Source: Nioella sp965215655 (lineage in GTDB: Bacteria > Pseudomonadota > Alphaproteobacteria > Rhodobacterales > Rhodobacteraceae). From it: DNA of 64,000 bases. The notes beneath the pieces are model-generated. The model had not been told where the DNA came from and did no database searches. It was given only the letters and a program-made list of their open reading frames with translations. A program made the translations under genes and the position numbers. Position 1 is the first letter of the stretch, and every line of letters starts with the position of its first letter. Location of the stretch: the NCBI RefSeq assembly GCF_965215655.1, contig NZ_OZ244111.1:1860001-1924000 (forward strand), in the 5' to 3' direction. Shown piece by piece: positions 46,576-55,717 of the stretch.

Positions 46576-47772
46576 ATGACCGACGGATCCAACCTGCCCA
46601 AGACGCTTGTGCGCCGCATGCCGCTGGAGCCCGGCGTGAGCCGCCCGGTGGTGACGCCTATCCAGCCCTCGGTGGTCTATTCCTCGGAAAGCCCCGACCA
46701 GTTGGAAGGCCAGTATGAGGGCAAGGAACATGGCTATACCTATAGCCGCGAGGGCCATCCGAACGCCGATCTGCTGGCCGCCAAGATCGACATGCTGGAA
46801 GGTGGGCAGAGGGGCATCATCTGCGCCTCGGGCATGGCTGCCGTGGGAACCGCGCTGATGGGGCTTCTCAGCCAGGGCGACCATGTGATCGGGGGCGATC
46901 AGCTTTATGGCCGCTCGCTCAGGATGATGACGCAGGATCTGCCGCGCTTCGGTATTGCCACGACGCTTGTCGATACCGGGGATGTTGACGCCGTCGCCGC
47001 CGCGATCCGGCCGGAAACCAAGATGATCCTTGTCGAGGTTATGGCCAACCCCACGCTTGCCATCGCGGATATGGAGGGCATCGCCGCGCTTTGCCGTGAC
47101 AAGGGCATCCTGTTGGCGGTCGATAACACGTTTACGACGCCGACCGCCTACCGACCCTTTGACCACGGCGCAGATATCGTCATTCACTCCGTCACCAAAC
47201 TGCTGGCGGGCCATGCGGATGTGACGCTTGGCTATGTGTCCGCGAATGACCCGGAACTGACGGAAAAAATGAAGGTTTTCTGGATCACTATGGGCGCAAC
47301 GCCGAGCCCGCATGATTGCTGGCTGGCGGAACGGGGCATCTACACCTTCGACCTGCGCTATGCAAAGTCGCAGGAGAACGCGGGACTGCTTGCCGATTAC
47401 CTGTCCACCCTGCCGGGTGTGAAACGCGTCGTTTATCCGGGCCGGGCCGATCACCCCGACCACGCCCGCGCCGCGCATCTGCTGCGGGGCCAGTTCGGCA
47501 ACATGGTCAGCTTCGAGATCGAGGGCGGGCGCGCTGCAGCCAATGCGATGATCCGGGCCATGCCCGACATGGCCTTCGCCCCCACGCTTGGCGATGTGGG
47601 CACCACGGTCAGCCATTCGGCGACCTCGTCGCACCGGCTGGTGCCTGTCGCGGAGCGCGAAGCCATCGGCATCACGGAGGGTTTTTTCCGGGTGTCCGTC
47701 GGGATCGAGGATATCGAGATCCTGAAGGCCGATTTCGCGGCGGGATGTGCGGCGGCGGTTGCGGCGGGCTGA
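46576..47772 (+). CDS. Cys/Met metabolism PLP-dependent enzyme (cystathionine gamma-synthase-like)
   Basis: A 398-residue fold-type I PLP enzyme. The PLP Lys is in VIHSVTKLLAGHADV; other signatures are YTYSREGHPNADLLAAKI, ICASGMAAVGTAL, ILVEVMANPTLAIAD and the C-terminal TSSHRLVPVAEREAIGITEGF. It could be cystathionine gamma-synthase, cystathionine gamma-lyase or an O-acyl-homoserine sulfhydrylase; sequence alone does not decide. ATG 46576 is preferred to 46561 because AAAGG precedes it at proper distance. It stands alone between proA and phoR. Confidence 0.88.
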   Translation: MTDGSNLPKTLVRRMPLEPGVSRPVVTPIQPSVVYSSESPDQLEGQYEGKEHGYTYSREGHPNADLLAAKIDMLEGGQRGIICASGMAAVGTALMGLLSQGDHVIGGDQLYGRSLRMMTQDLPRFGIATTLVDTGDVDAVAAAIRPETKMILVEVMANPTLAIADMEGIAALCRDKGILLAVDNTFTTPTAYRPFDHGADIVIHSVTKLLAGHADVTLGYVSANDPELTEKMKVFWITMGATPSPHDCWLAERGIYTFDLRYAKSQENAGLLADYLSTLPGVKRVVYPGRADHPDHARAAHLLRGQFGNMVSFEIEGGRAAANAMIRAMPDMAFAPTLGDVGTTVSHSATSSHRLVPVAEREAIGITEGFFRVSVGIEDIEILKADFAAGCAAAVAAG

Positions 47773-47842
47773 CACCGCGCCTGTTGTCGAATCGGGTCGG
47801 CAAGCGCTAGGCGGGCCTTGATCCCTTCGGAAGGTTCTCAAC

Positions 47843-48886
47843 ATGGCCCGAAACACGCTGTCCGCAGCCCTGAACGCTGTGCCCGACCCGATGCTGTTCA
47901 TCGGCACCGGTGGCATGATCGAGCTGAGCAATCCGGCTGGCGAAGCTCTGTTTGGCGTGTGGATCAGGGGGCGCAGCTATGTCACTGCCCTGCGTCAACC
48001 CGCCTTGCTTGGGGAAATCGACCTTGTTCTGCGCGGCAACCGCCCGTCGGAGACTCGATACATCAAGTCCGACCAGACCGGGGAAACCCAGTTTCGGGTG
48101 ATGATCTCTCCGATTGCGGAAACGGATGCCGGACAGGCCGGGGTGATTTTGCATTTCACCGATATCACCCATCTGCGCGAGGCCGAGGAGATGCGCCGCG
48201 ATTTCGTGGCCAATGTAAGCCATGAACTGCGCTCGCCATTGACGGCTGTTCTGGGATTCGTCGAAACCCTTCGTGGCCCGGCCCGAAATGACGCCGAGGC
48301 CCGTGACCGGTTTCTCGAGATCATGGAGCAGCAGGCCCTGCGGATGAACCGCCTGGTGGGGGATCTGCTGTCTCTGTCTCGGGTCGAGGCGGAGGAACGG
48401 GTGCGCCCCTCGGATGAGGTGGACCTGCGCGATGTGATTTCGGGCGTGCTGACCACGCTGCGCCCGCAGGCCGAGGATCAGGGCAGCGCGTTGGACTTGG
48501 TGTCCGAGCCGGGTGACTACCGAATTCGGGGCGACCGGGACCAGCTGACGCAGGTGTTCACCAACCTTGCCGAGAACGCGCTGAAATACGGAGGCAAGGG
48601 GCGACCGGTTACGGTACTGATGGAAACCGGCGAGGGCAGGGGGTCCATGCGCGGGCCGGTGGTGCGCGCCGAGGTGATCGACCGGGGCGATGGCATCGAC
48701 CCGCTGCACCTGCCGCGGCTGACGGAACGGTTCTACCGCATCGATTCACACCGAAGCCGGGAAATGGGCGGTACCGGACTGGGGCTGGCCATCGTCAAGC
48801 ATATTGTGAACCGCCATCGCGGGCGGCTGCGCATCAGCTCTGAGAAGGGCAAGGGCAGCACCTTTACGGTCGTACTGCCCCGGTAA
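47843..48886 (+). CDS. phoR: Phosphate regulon sensor kinase PhoR, soluble form
   Basis: A 347-residue histidine kinase. PAS-like region at 5-110 (AALNAVPDPMLFIGTGGMIE), HisKA with H127 in FVANVSHELRSPLTAVLGF, and HATPase_c with NLAENALKYGG, DRGDGID and GGTGLGLAIVKHI. No transmembrane segment is present, unlike E. coli PhoR, so signal must come from a cytoplasmic or Pst-associated partner. Identity as PhoR rests on the domain order and on pst-phoU-phoB 1.4 kb downstream. It ends directly against a convergent gene. Confidence 0.85.
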   Translation: MARNTLSAALNAVPDPMLFIGTGGMIELSNPAGEALFGVWIRGRSYVTALRQPALLGEIDLVLRGNRPSETRYIKSDQTGETQFRVMISPIAETDAGQAGVILHFTDITHLREAEEMRRDFVANVSHELRSPLTAVLGFVETLRGPARNDAEARDRFLEIMEQQALRMNRLVGDLLSLSRVEAEERVRPSDEVDLRDVISGVLTTLRPQAEDQGSALDLVSEPGDYRIRGDRDQLTQVFTNLAENALKYGGKGRPVTVLMETGEGRGSMRGPVVRAEVIDRGDGIDPLHLPRLTERFYRIDSHRSREMGGTGLGLAIVKHIVNRHRGRLRISSEKGKGSTFTVVLPR

Positions 48887-49894
48887 TCAACCGAAACGGT
48901 TGCGTGTTCGGTTAGCGAAGGCCACCAGCGACAGCATAACCGGCACCTCCACCAGCACGCCCACCACCGTGGCCAGCGCGGCACCCGATTGCAGGCCGAA
49001 CAGGCTGATGGCCACCGCGACCGCCAGTTCGAAGAAATTCGACGTGCCGATCATGGCGCAGGGGGCGGCGACCCGGTGCGGGACCTTCATGACATATGCC
49101 GCGCCATAGGCCAGCGCGAAGATGCCATAGCTTTGCAACAGGATCGGCACCGCGATCAGCGCGATGATCAGCGGCCGGTCGAGGATGGTCTGGCCCTGAA
49201 GCGCGAAGAGGATGACGACGGTCACGATCAACCCCAGAACCGACCAGGGCTTCACCTGCTCCTTGAAAAGCTCAATCGCAGCGGGAGAGCCAAGCCGCGC
49301 GCGGGTGATCAGGCCCGCCACAAGCGGCAGCACCACGTAAAGCACCACCGACAGCAACAGAGTTTGCCACGGCACCGCAATGTCGGTGACCCCAAGCAGG
49401 AAGGCCACGATCGGGGCGAAGGCGAAGACCATGATCACGTCATTCACGCTGACCTGCACCAGTGTGTAGGTCTCATCGCCCTTGGTCAGTTGCGACCAGA
49501 CGAAGACCATGGCGGTGCAGGGCGCCGCGCCAAGCAGGATGAGGCCCGCGATATACTGGCTGGCATCCTCGGGGCTGATCCACGGGGCGAAGACGGTTTC
49601 GAAGAACAGCACGGCAAGGGCCGCCATTGTGAAGGGTTTGATCAGCCAGTTGACCGCCAGGGTGATGATCAGCCCCGTGGGCTGGCGCGCGACGCCTTTC
49701 AGCGAGGAGGGGTCCACGCCCACCATCATCGGATAGACCATCGCCCAGATCAGGACGGCGACCACCAGATTGACCGAGGCAACCTCTGCCACCGAGACTG
49801 CAAAGACCAGCGATGGCGCGACAAGCCCCAGAAAGATGCCGCCAACCATGGCCAAAGCGACCCAGACGGTCAGATAGCGTTCGAAATTACCCAT
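48887..49894 (-). CDS. acr3: ACR3-family arsenite efflux transporter
   Basis: A 335-residue membrane protein with ten hydrophobic segments, starting MGNFERYLTVWVALAMVGG. The family Cys is in LLGAAPCTAMVFVWSQL, and PVILLQSY-like and SNFFELAVAVAISLFG segments follow. It exports arsenite (and possibly antimonite) using the membrane potential. Its start follows GGAAGGG. It is inserted between phoR and pstS on the opposite strand, which splits the usual pho cluster; arsenate enters cells through phosphate transporters, so the location may be functional. Confidence 0.9.
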   Translation of the reverse strand: MGNFERYLTVWVALAMVGGIFLGLVAPSLVFAVSVAEVASVNLVVAVLIWAMVYPMMVGVDPSSLKGVARQPTGLIITLAVNWLIKPFTMAALAVLFFETVFAPWISPEDASQYIAGLILLGAAPCTAMVFVWSQLTKGDETYTLVQVSVNDVIMVFAFAPIVAFLLGVTDIAVPWQTLLLSVVLYVVLPLVAGLITRARLGSPAAIELFKEQVKPWSVLGLIVTVVILFALQGQTILDRPLIIALIAVPILLQSYGIFALAYGAAYVMKVPHRVAAPCAMIGTSNFFELAVAVAISLFGLQSGAALATVVGVLVEVPVMLSLVAFANRTRNRFG

Positions 49895-50130
49895 GGGACT
49901 GCCCTTCCGCTCGTGTTGCGGGCGGTTCTGACGGTGATGGCGGTGCTTTGCAAGAGAATCGATTCTGCCCATGGGGTGATATTTTTCGGGTCAGGGTATT
50001 TCCAAAGGTCCGTGCCCTACAGAAAAACCGGGTTGCAATGAATGTAACGGCATTCTTTTTTGCGGCCTGGAAGGACAAGGCTTTGAATCCATTCATTTAT
50101 GCCTTCCCGGAAAATCCTGCTCCACCCGCA

Positions 50131-50163
50131 CTGTCATAAAACCGTTACGTAACTGTCACAAAA
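50131..50163 (+). promoter_or_regulatory. Pho box upstream of pstS
   Basis: Three 11-base units in tandem: CTGTCATAAAA, CCGTTACGTAA and CTGTCACAAAA (7-mer plus 4-base spacer). They match the PhoB consensus CTGTCAT with A-rich spacers closely. The site ends 81 bases before the pstS start, so phosphorylated PhoB should activate pstSCAB-phoU-phoB under phosphate limitation. Confidence 0.92.
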
Positions 50164-50244
50164 GCATAGCGCCCCGCCGATAGACGGCCCCTGAGAGCGC
50201 GACCAACCGCGTTCCGACAGGAAAACCAAACGGAGAAATCCACC

Positions 50245-51288
50245 ATGTCTTTCGCAAAGCTGACAGTGTCCGCACTCGCGCTGGCCGCCGTGTCCGCCAC
50301 CGCTGCCGCTGCCCAGGGCCGCGACAATGTCCAGATCGCCGGCTCCTCGACCGTTCTGCCCTACGCCACCATCGTGGCCGAAGCCTTCGGCGAAAACTTC
50401 GACTTCCCGACCCCGGTCGTTGAATCGGGTGGTTCCTCCACCGGTCTGCGCCGCTTCTGTGAAGGTGTTGGCGAGAACACCACCGATATCGCGAACTCCT
50501 CGCGCTCGATCCGCGCCTCCGAGATCGAAACCTGTGCCGCCAACGGTGTGACCGATATCATCGAGGTTCGCATCGGCTATGACGGCATCGTCTTCGCCTC
50601 TGACATCAACGGCAACTCCTTCGAGTTCACCCCCGCAGACTGGTACCTGGCGCTGGCCGCTGAACTGCCCGTCGACGGTGCCATGGTTGCCAACCCGAAC
50701 ACCAACTGGAACGAAGTCCGTGCAGAGCTTCCCGACCAGGACATCGCGGCCTTCATCCCGGGTACCCGCCACGGCACCCGCGAAGTCTTCGACGAAAACG
50801 TGATCCTTCAGGGCTGCGAAGACAGCGGCGCCATGGAAGCGATCATGGAAATCAACGGCGGCGACGAAGATGCAGCCGAAGAGGCCTGCATGGCGATCCG
50901 CGGCGACGGCGTGTCGGTCGATATCGACGGCGACTACACCGAGACCCTGGCCCGTATCTCTGCCAACCCCGAAGGCATCGGCGTATTCGGTCTGAGCTTC
51001 TACCAGAACAACACCTCGGTTCTGCAGGTTGCCACCATGAACGGTGTTGTTCCCTCGACCGAATCCATCGCCTCCGGCGAATACCCGGTGTCGCGCCCGC
51101 TGTTCTTCTACATCAAGGCAGCACACCTGGACGTGATCCCCGGCCTGCAGGAATACGCAGATTTCTTCATCTCTGACGACATTGCCGGCCCCTGGGGTCC
51201 GCTGGCCGCCTACGGCCTCGTCTCTGACCCGGAACTGGCCGAAACGCAGCGCATCGTGCGCGAGCGTGTGACCATGGGCGACATGTAA
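50245..51288 (+). CDS. pstS: Phosphate ABC transporter substrate-binding protein
   Basis: A 347-residue periplasmic protein. Signal peptide (MSFAKLTVSALALAAVSATA, cleaved after AAAA); mature region begins QGRDNVQIAGSSTVLPYATI. Phosphate contacts are in IAGSSTV, the SGGSSTGLRRFCEG loop and the IPGTRHGTREVFDE loop. It is longer than minimal PstS, as is common in marine alphaproteobacteria. First gene of the pst operon, under the Pho box. Confidence 0.95.
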   Translation: MSFAKLTVSALALAAVSATAAAAQGRDNVQIAGSSTVLPYATIVAEAFGENFDFPTPVVESGGSSTGLRRFCEGVGENTTDIANSSRSIRASEIETCAANGVTDIIEVRIGYDGIVFASDINGNSFEFTPADWYLALAAELPVDGAMVANPNTNWNEVRAELPDQDIAAFIPGTRHGTREVFDENVILQGCEDSGAMEAIMEINGGDEDAAEEACMAIRGDGVSVDIDGDYTETLARISANPEGIGVFGLSFYQNNTSVLQVATMNGVVPSTESIASGEYPVSRPLFFYIKAAHLDVIPGLQEYADFFISDDIAGPWGPLAAYGLVSDPELAETQRIVRERVTMGDM

Positions 51289-51304
51289 TCGCCTGACCCA
51301 TCGG

Positions 51305-51334
51305 CGGGGCGGCCTGATCCATTAGGCCGCCCCG
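51305..51334 (+). terminator. pstS-pstC intergenic hairpin
   Basis: A perfect 11-base stem CGGGGCGGCCT / AGGCCGCCCCG with an 8-base loop, followed by TTTCTG. It lies between pstS and pstC and probably attenuates transcription or protects pstS mRNA, so that PstS is made in excess. Confidence 0.7.
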
Positions 51335-51365
51335 TTTCTGACTGAACGGATCTGAAAGACCCGAT

Positions 51366-52826
51366 ATGCCCCTGATCTGGATCATCCTGGCCGTTCTGGC
51401 GCTTGGCGCCGCAGGCTACGTTCTGGGCCGCAAACGCGCGGTCAGCAGTGCGGGTGGCGATATTCGCATCCTGCATTCCCTGCCCAACTACTACGGCATG
51501 AACGTCTTTCTGACTGCCGTTGTGCCCGCGCTTCTGGTGCTGGTGGTCTGGCTTCTGGTGCAGCCCACTGTCATCCAGCGGCAGGTGACGCAATTGATCC
51601 CGGACAATGACATCATGGAGTCAGGCGAGCTGAGCCTGATCATGTCCGATGTCCGGCGCGTGGCCGATGGTCTGGACCGCGCGGTAGAGCAGGGGGCCCT
51701 GACCCGCGACGAAGCCCGGATGATCCGGACGGAGTTCACCAATATCCGCGATACGCTGGCCAATATCGGCGTGGCCCTCGGCGACGATGTGACTGCCGAT
51801 GTTCTGGCCGCCGCACAGCGCTACCGGACGCTTCAGACCACCGGCAACACCCTGATGACGGCGGCGGTCCTGATCCTCGCCGCGCTTGGCCTTGGCTATG
51901 CCTATAGCCGCACCCACAAGGATTTCCGCGCCCGCAACACGGTGGAACGCGCGGTTCTGGCGATCCTGATCCTGGCCTCGACCATCGCCATCCTGACCAC
52001 GGTCGGGATCGTGCTGTCGATGGTGCTGGAGACGCGGGATTTCTTCCACCTCTACCCGGCGCGCGAGTTCTTCTTCGGGACCGAATGGATCCCGTCTTTC
52101 GAGGGCGGTTCTCACCTGGGCCTGCTGCCGCTCCTCTGGGGCACGCTCTACATCACCTTCATCGCGCTTCTGGTCGCGGTGCCCGTGGGCCTGTTCTCGG
52201 CCATCTACCTTGCAGAATATGCAGGCCGCAGGATGCGCGGCATTGCCAAGCCGATGATTGAGGTGCTCGCGGGCATTCCAACCATCGTCTACGGTCTCTT
52301 CGCGCTGATCACCGTGGGCCCGATGTTGCGCGACTATTTCGCCGAGCCGCTCGGGTTCGGCACCTCGTCCTCCTCGGTGATGACGGCGGGGATCGTCATG
52401 GGAGTCATGCTGATCCCGTTCGTGTCGTCGCTGTCTGACGATATCATCAACGCGGTGCCTCAATCCTTGCGTGACGGCAGCTACGGCCTTGGCGCCACGC
52501 AATCGGAAACCGTGAAACAGGTCATCCTGCCCGCCGCACTGCCCGGCATCGTGGGCGCCATCCTGCTGGCGGCCAGCCGCGCCATCGGCGAAACCATGAT
52601 CGTGGTGATGGGGGCAGGGGCTGCGGCAACGCTCAGCCTCAACCCGTTCGAGGCGATGACCACCGTGACCGTGAAAATCGTGGGCCAGCTGACGGGCGAC
52701 ACCGACTTTTCCAGCCCCGAGGCCCTTGTAGCCTTCGCCCTTGGCCTGACGCTCTTCGCCATCACGCTCGGGCTCAACATCCTCGCCCTCTATATCGTGC
52801 GCAAATATCGGGAACAGTACGAATGA
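51366..52826 (+). CDS. pstC: Phosphate ABC transporter permease PstC, long form
   Basis: A 486-residue permease. Residues 1-230 hold several membrane helices and a large soluble insert (IPDNDIMESGELSLIMSD region), an N-terminal extension characteristic of alphaproteobacterial PstC (I recall DUF3708). The C-terminal half is the classical permease with the coupling motif (GSYGLGATQSETVKQVILPA). Typical E. coli PstC has about 320 residues. It overlaps pstA by 4 bases. Confidence 0.93.
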   Translation: MPLIWIILAVLALGAAGYVLGRKRAVSSAGGDIRILHSLPNYYGMNVFLTAVVPALLVLVVWLLVQPTVIQRQVTQLIPDNDIMESGELSLIMSDVRRVADGLDRAVEQGALTRDEARMIRTEFTNIRDTLANIGVALGDDVTADVLAAAQRYRTLQTTGNTLMTAAVLILAALGLGYAYSRTHKDFRARNTVERAVLAILILASTIAILTTVGIVLSMVLETRDFFHLYPAREFFFGTEWIPSFEGGSHLGLLPLLWGTLYITFIALLVAVPVGLFSAIYLAEYAGRRMRGIAKPMIEVLAGIPTIVYGLFALITVGPMLRDYFAEPLGFGTSSSSVMTAGIVMGVMLIPFVSSLSDDIINAVPQSLRDGSYGLGATQSETVKQVILPAALPGIVGAILLAASRAIGETMIVVMGAGAAATLSLNPFEAMTTVTVKIVGQLTGDTDFSSPEALVAFALGLTLFAITLGLNILALYIVRKYREQYE

Positions 52827-54163
52827 CCGACGCCTCCACCCCCGTGCCGCCGAAAAGCTCGCTCTACGCGACGTCGGACCGCGTCAAGCGCCGCAATCGC
52901 AGCGAGACCCGGTTCCGCGCCTACGGCTTTGCCGCGATCACGGTCGGGGTTCTGGCTCTGATCCTGCTGGTAATCTCGATTGTCAGCAACGGTGCCAGCG
53001 CCTTTCGCCAGACCTACATCACGATCCCCGTGGAACTGACCGAAGCGCGGCTTGACCCGGCAGGCAACCGCGATCCCGCCGAAATGGCCCGTGTCACGAC
53101 CTTTGGCTACGCGCCGCTGCTGGCGCAGGCGCTGCAACAGCATCTGCAAGGGCAGGGGATCTCGATGGAGGGCGTCACGCCCCGCGACCTGATGGCGATG
53201 ATCAGCCAGGAAGCGCCCGCGCAGGTGCGTGCCCTCGTGCTCGCCAACCCCGAGATCGTGGGACAGACCGTGACGATGGAAATGCTGGCCGGGGGCCGGA
53301 TCGATGGGTATTTCAAGGGCCGGGTGACGCTGGAAACCGCGGAACGTGACAGCAATGTCAGCCCCGCGCAACTACTGCTGGCCGAGCGTATGGCCGAGGC
53401 TGGACTGATCGAAACCCGCTTCAACTGGGCCTTCATCACTGGCCCCGACGCCTCTGACCAACGACCCGAGGCCGCCGGACTTGGCATTGCGATCCTGGGG
53501 TCGTTCTACATGATGATCGTTGTGCTGGTGCTGGCGCTGCCGATTGGCGTGGCCGCCTCGATCTACCTGGAGGAATTCGCGCCGCAGAACCGGTTCACGG
53601 ATGCGATCGAGGTCAATATCTCGAACCTTGCCGCGGTGCCGTCGATCGTCTTCGGCATCCTGGGTCTGGCCATCTTCATCAACTTCGCGGGTCTGCCGCA
53701 ATCGGCCCCCATCGTGGGCGGTCTGGTGCTGACGCTGATGACCCTGCCCACGATCATCATCGCAACGCGGGCCTCCCTTCGGGCCGTGCCGCCCTCGATC
53801 CGCGATGCGGCGCTTGGCCTTGGCGCATCCAAGATGCAGTCGGTGTTTCACCATGTGCTGCCGCTGGCCGCGCCGGGCATTCTGACGGGCACCATCATCG
53901 GGCTGGCGCAGGCGCTTGGGGAAACCGCGCCGCTCCTCTTGATCGGTATGGTGGCCTTTGTCCGCGAATTCCCGGATGCGCCGCCGGAAGGCTTCTTCGA
54001 CCCGACATCGGCGCTGCCGGTGCAGGTCTATAACTGGACACAGCGTTCGGACCCGGCTTTTGTGGAACGTGCCTCGGGGGCGACCATCGTGCTGCTTGTG
54101 TTCCTGCTTTTCATGAATGCGATGGCCGTGATCCTGCGCCGCCGCTTTGAACGCCGCTGGTAG
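52823..54163 (+). CDS. pstA: Phosphate ABC transporter permease PstA, long form
   Basis: A 446-residue permease. The N-terminal 180 residues contain one membrane segment (about 37-55) and a large periplasmic domain (DUF3333-type); the membrane core follows with the coupling loop RDAALGLGASKMQSVFHHVL. It pairs with PstC in the membrane channel. It overlaps pstC and is followed 7 bases later by pstB. Confidence 0.93.
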   Translation: MTDASTPVPPKSSLYATSDRVKRRNRSETRFRAYGFAAITVGVLALILLVISIVSNGASAFRQTYITIPVELTEARLDPAGNRDPAEMARVTTFGYAPLLAQALQQHLQGQGISMEGVTPRDLMAMISQEAPAQVRALVLANPEIVGQTVTMEMLAGGRIDGYFKGRVTLETAERDSNVSPAQLLLAERMAEAGLIETRFNWAFITGPDASDQRPEAAGLGIAILGSFYMMIVVLVLALPIGVAASIYLEEFAPQNRFTDAIEVNISNLAAVPSIVFGILGLAIFINFAGLPQSAPIVGGLVLTLMTLPTIIIATRASLRAVPPSIRDAALGLGASKMQSVFHHVLPLAAPGILTGTIIGLAQALGETAPLLLIGMVAFVREFPDAPPEGFFDPTSALPVQVYNWTQRSDPAFVERASGATIVLLVFLLFMNAMAVILRRRFERRW

Positions 54164-54170
54164 TCCGGGG

Positions 54171-54977
54171 ATGGATGACATGAACGATATGAGATTGGTG
54201 GAGCGTGCCGTGGACGACAAAGAGCTGAAGATTGCGGCCGACGGGGTAGACGTGTTCTATGGGGACACGCATGCCATCAAGGCCGTGGATGTGAACATCC
54301 TCGACAAGACCGTGACGGCTTTCATCGGGCCCTCCGGCTGCGGGAAATCGACCTTCCTGCGCTGCCTGAACCGGATGAATGACACCATTGATGTGTGCCG
54401 CGTGACTGGGAATATCCTGCTCGATGGCGAGGATATCTATCACCCCAAGGTCGACCCGGTTCAGCTGCGCGCCAAGGTAGGGATGGTGTTCCAGAAACCC
54501 AACCCGTTTCCGAAATCGATCTATGACAATGTCTCTTACGGTCCGCGCATCCACGGGCTTGCAAGGAACAAGTCGGAACTCGATGAAATCGTTGAAAAAT
54601 CCCTGCGCCGCGCGGCGCTGTGGGACGAGGTCCAGGACCGTCTGACCGCCCCCGGCACTGGCCTGTCCGGCGGCCAGCAGCAGCGCCTGTGCATCGCGCG
54701 GGCCGTGGCCACCAGCCCCGAGGTTCTGTTGATGGACGAACCCTGTTCGGCGCTCGACCCGATTGCAACGGCGCAAGTCGAGGAGTTGATCGACGAGTTG
54801 CGCGAACGGTTCTCGGTGGTGATCGTGACGCACTCGATGCAGCAGGCGGCGCGCGTCAGCCAGAAGACCGCGTTCTTCCATCTTGGGGAACTGGTAGAAT
54901 TTGGCGACACGAGCCAGATCTTCACCAACCCAAAAGACCCGCGCACCGAATCCTATATCACCGGACGTATCGGTTGA
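54171..54977 (+). CDS. pstB: Phosphate ABC transporter ATPase
   Basis: A 268-residue ABC ATPase: Walker A GPSGCGKS (53-60), Q-loop MVFQKPNPFPKSIYDNV, signature LSGGQQQRLCIARA, Walker B VLLMDEPCSALD and the switch His in VTHSMQQA. It energises PstCA. Start 54171 is taken because it fits the family N-terminus and lies 7 bases after pstA; TTG 54147 would overlap pstA. Confidence 0.95.
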   Translation: MDDMNDMRLVERAVDDKELKIAADGVDVFYGDTHAIKAVDVNILDKTVTAFIGPSGCGKSTFLRCLNRMNDTIDVCRVTGNILLDGEDIYHPKVDPVQLRAKVGMVFQKPNPFPKSIYDNVSYGPRIHGLARNKSELDEIVEKSLRRAALWDEVQDRLTAPGTGLSGGQQQRLCIARAVATSPEVLLMDEPCSALDPIATAQVEELIDELRERFSVVIVTHSMQQAARVSQKTAFFHLGELVEFGDTSQIFTNPKDPRTESYITGRIG

Positions 54978-54994
54978 GGAAAGAGCTGTAAGCC

Positions 54995-55714
54995 ATGGAA
55001 AACAAATCACATATCGTTGCGTCCTTTGATCGCGACCTGGAGGCGATCCAGGCCCTGATCATGAAGATGGGCGGATTGGTCGAAGAGGCCATCGTCGATG
55101 CCACCACAGCTCTGGAAACCCGCGATGAGGAGCTGGCCCTGAAGGTGCGCAAAGGTGATCGGGCCATCGACGAGATGGAAGAGCGCCTGAACGAAGAGGC
55201 CGCGCTGGTGCTTGCCCTGCGTCAGCCGACGGCTGGCGATCTGCGCACGGTTCTGACCGTGTTCCGTCTGGCCGCCAGTCTTGAGCGGATCGGCGACTAC
55301 GCCAAGAACATGGCCAAGCGGGCAGGGGTCATCATGCAGATGCAGCAGATAGACGGCGCTGGCGCCGGTCTTCGCCGCATGGCCCGGCAGGTCGAACTGA
55401 TGCTGAAAGACGCGCTTGACGCCTATATTCAGCGCGATCCGGACCTGGCTGCCGATGTGCGCGAGCGGGATCTGGAAGTGGACCAGATGTATTCGGCGCT
55501 GTTCCGCGAATACCTGACCTTCATGATGGAAGATCCGCGCAACATCACCGCCTGCATGCACCTGCATTTCATGGCCAAGAACATCGAACGGATGGGCGAC
55601 CACGTGACCACCATCGCCGAGCAGGTGATCTACCTTGTGACCGGTGAATACCCGGATGATGAGCGGGAGAAGGGCGACCGATCCTCGCATGATCTGGGTG
55701 TCGAGGAGGAATAG
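54995..55714 (+). CDS. phoU: Phosphate signalling protein PhoU
   Basis: A 239-residue helical protein with two PhoU repeats, each with the metal-binding pattern: ERIGDYAKNMAKRAGV near residue 90 and KNIERMGDHVTTIAEQVIY near 200. It represses PhoR-PhoB signalling when Pst is saturated. It lies 17 bases after pstB and 3 bases before phoB. Confidence 0.95.
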   Translation: MENKSHIVASFDRDLEAIQALIMKMGGLVEEAIVDATTALETRDEELALKVRKGDRAIDEMEERLNEEAALVLALRQPTAGDLRTVLTVFRLAASLERIGDYAKNMAKRAGVIMQMQQIDGAGAGLRRMARQVELMLKDALDAYIQRDPDLAADVRERDLEVDQMYSALFREYLTFMMEDPRNITACMHLHFMAKNIERMGDHVTTIAEQVIYLVTGEYPDDEREKGDRSSHDLGVEEE

Positions 55715-55717
55715 GCG

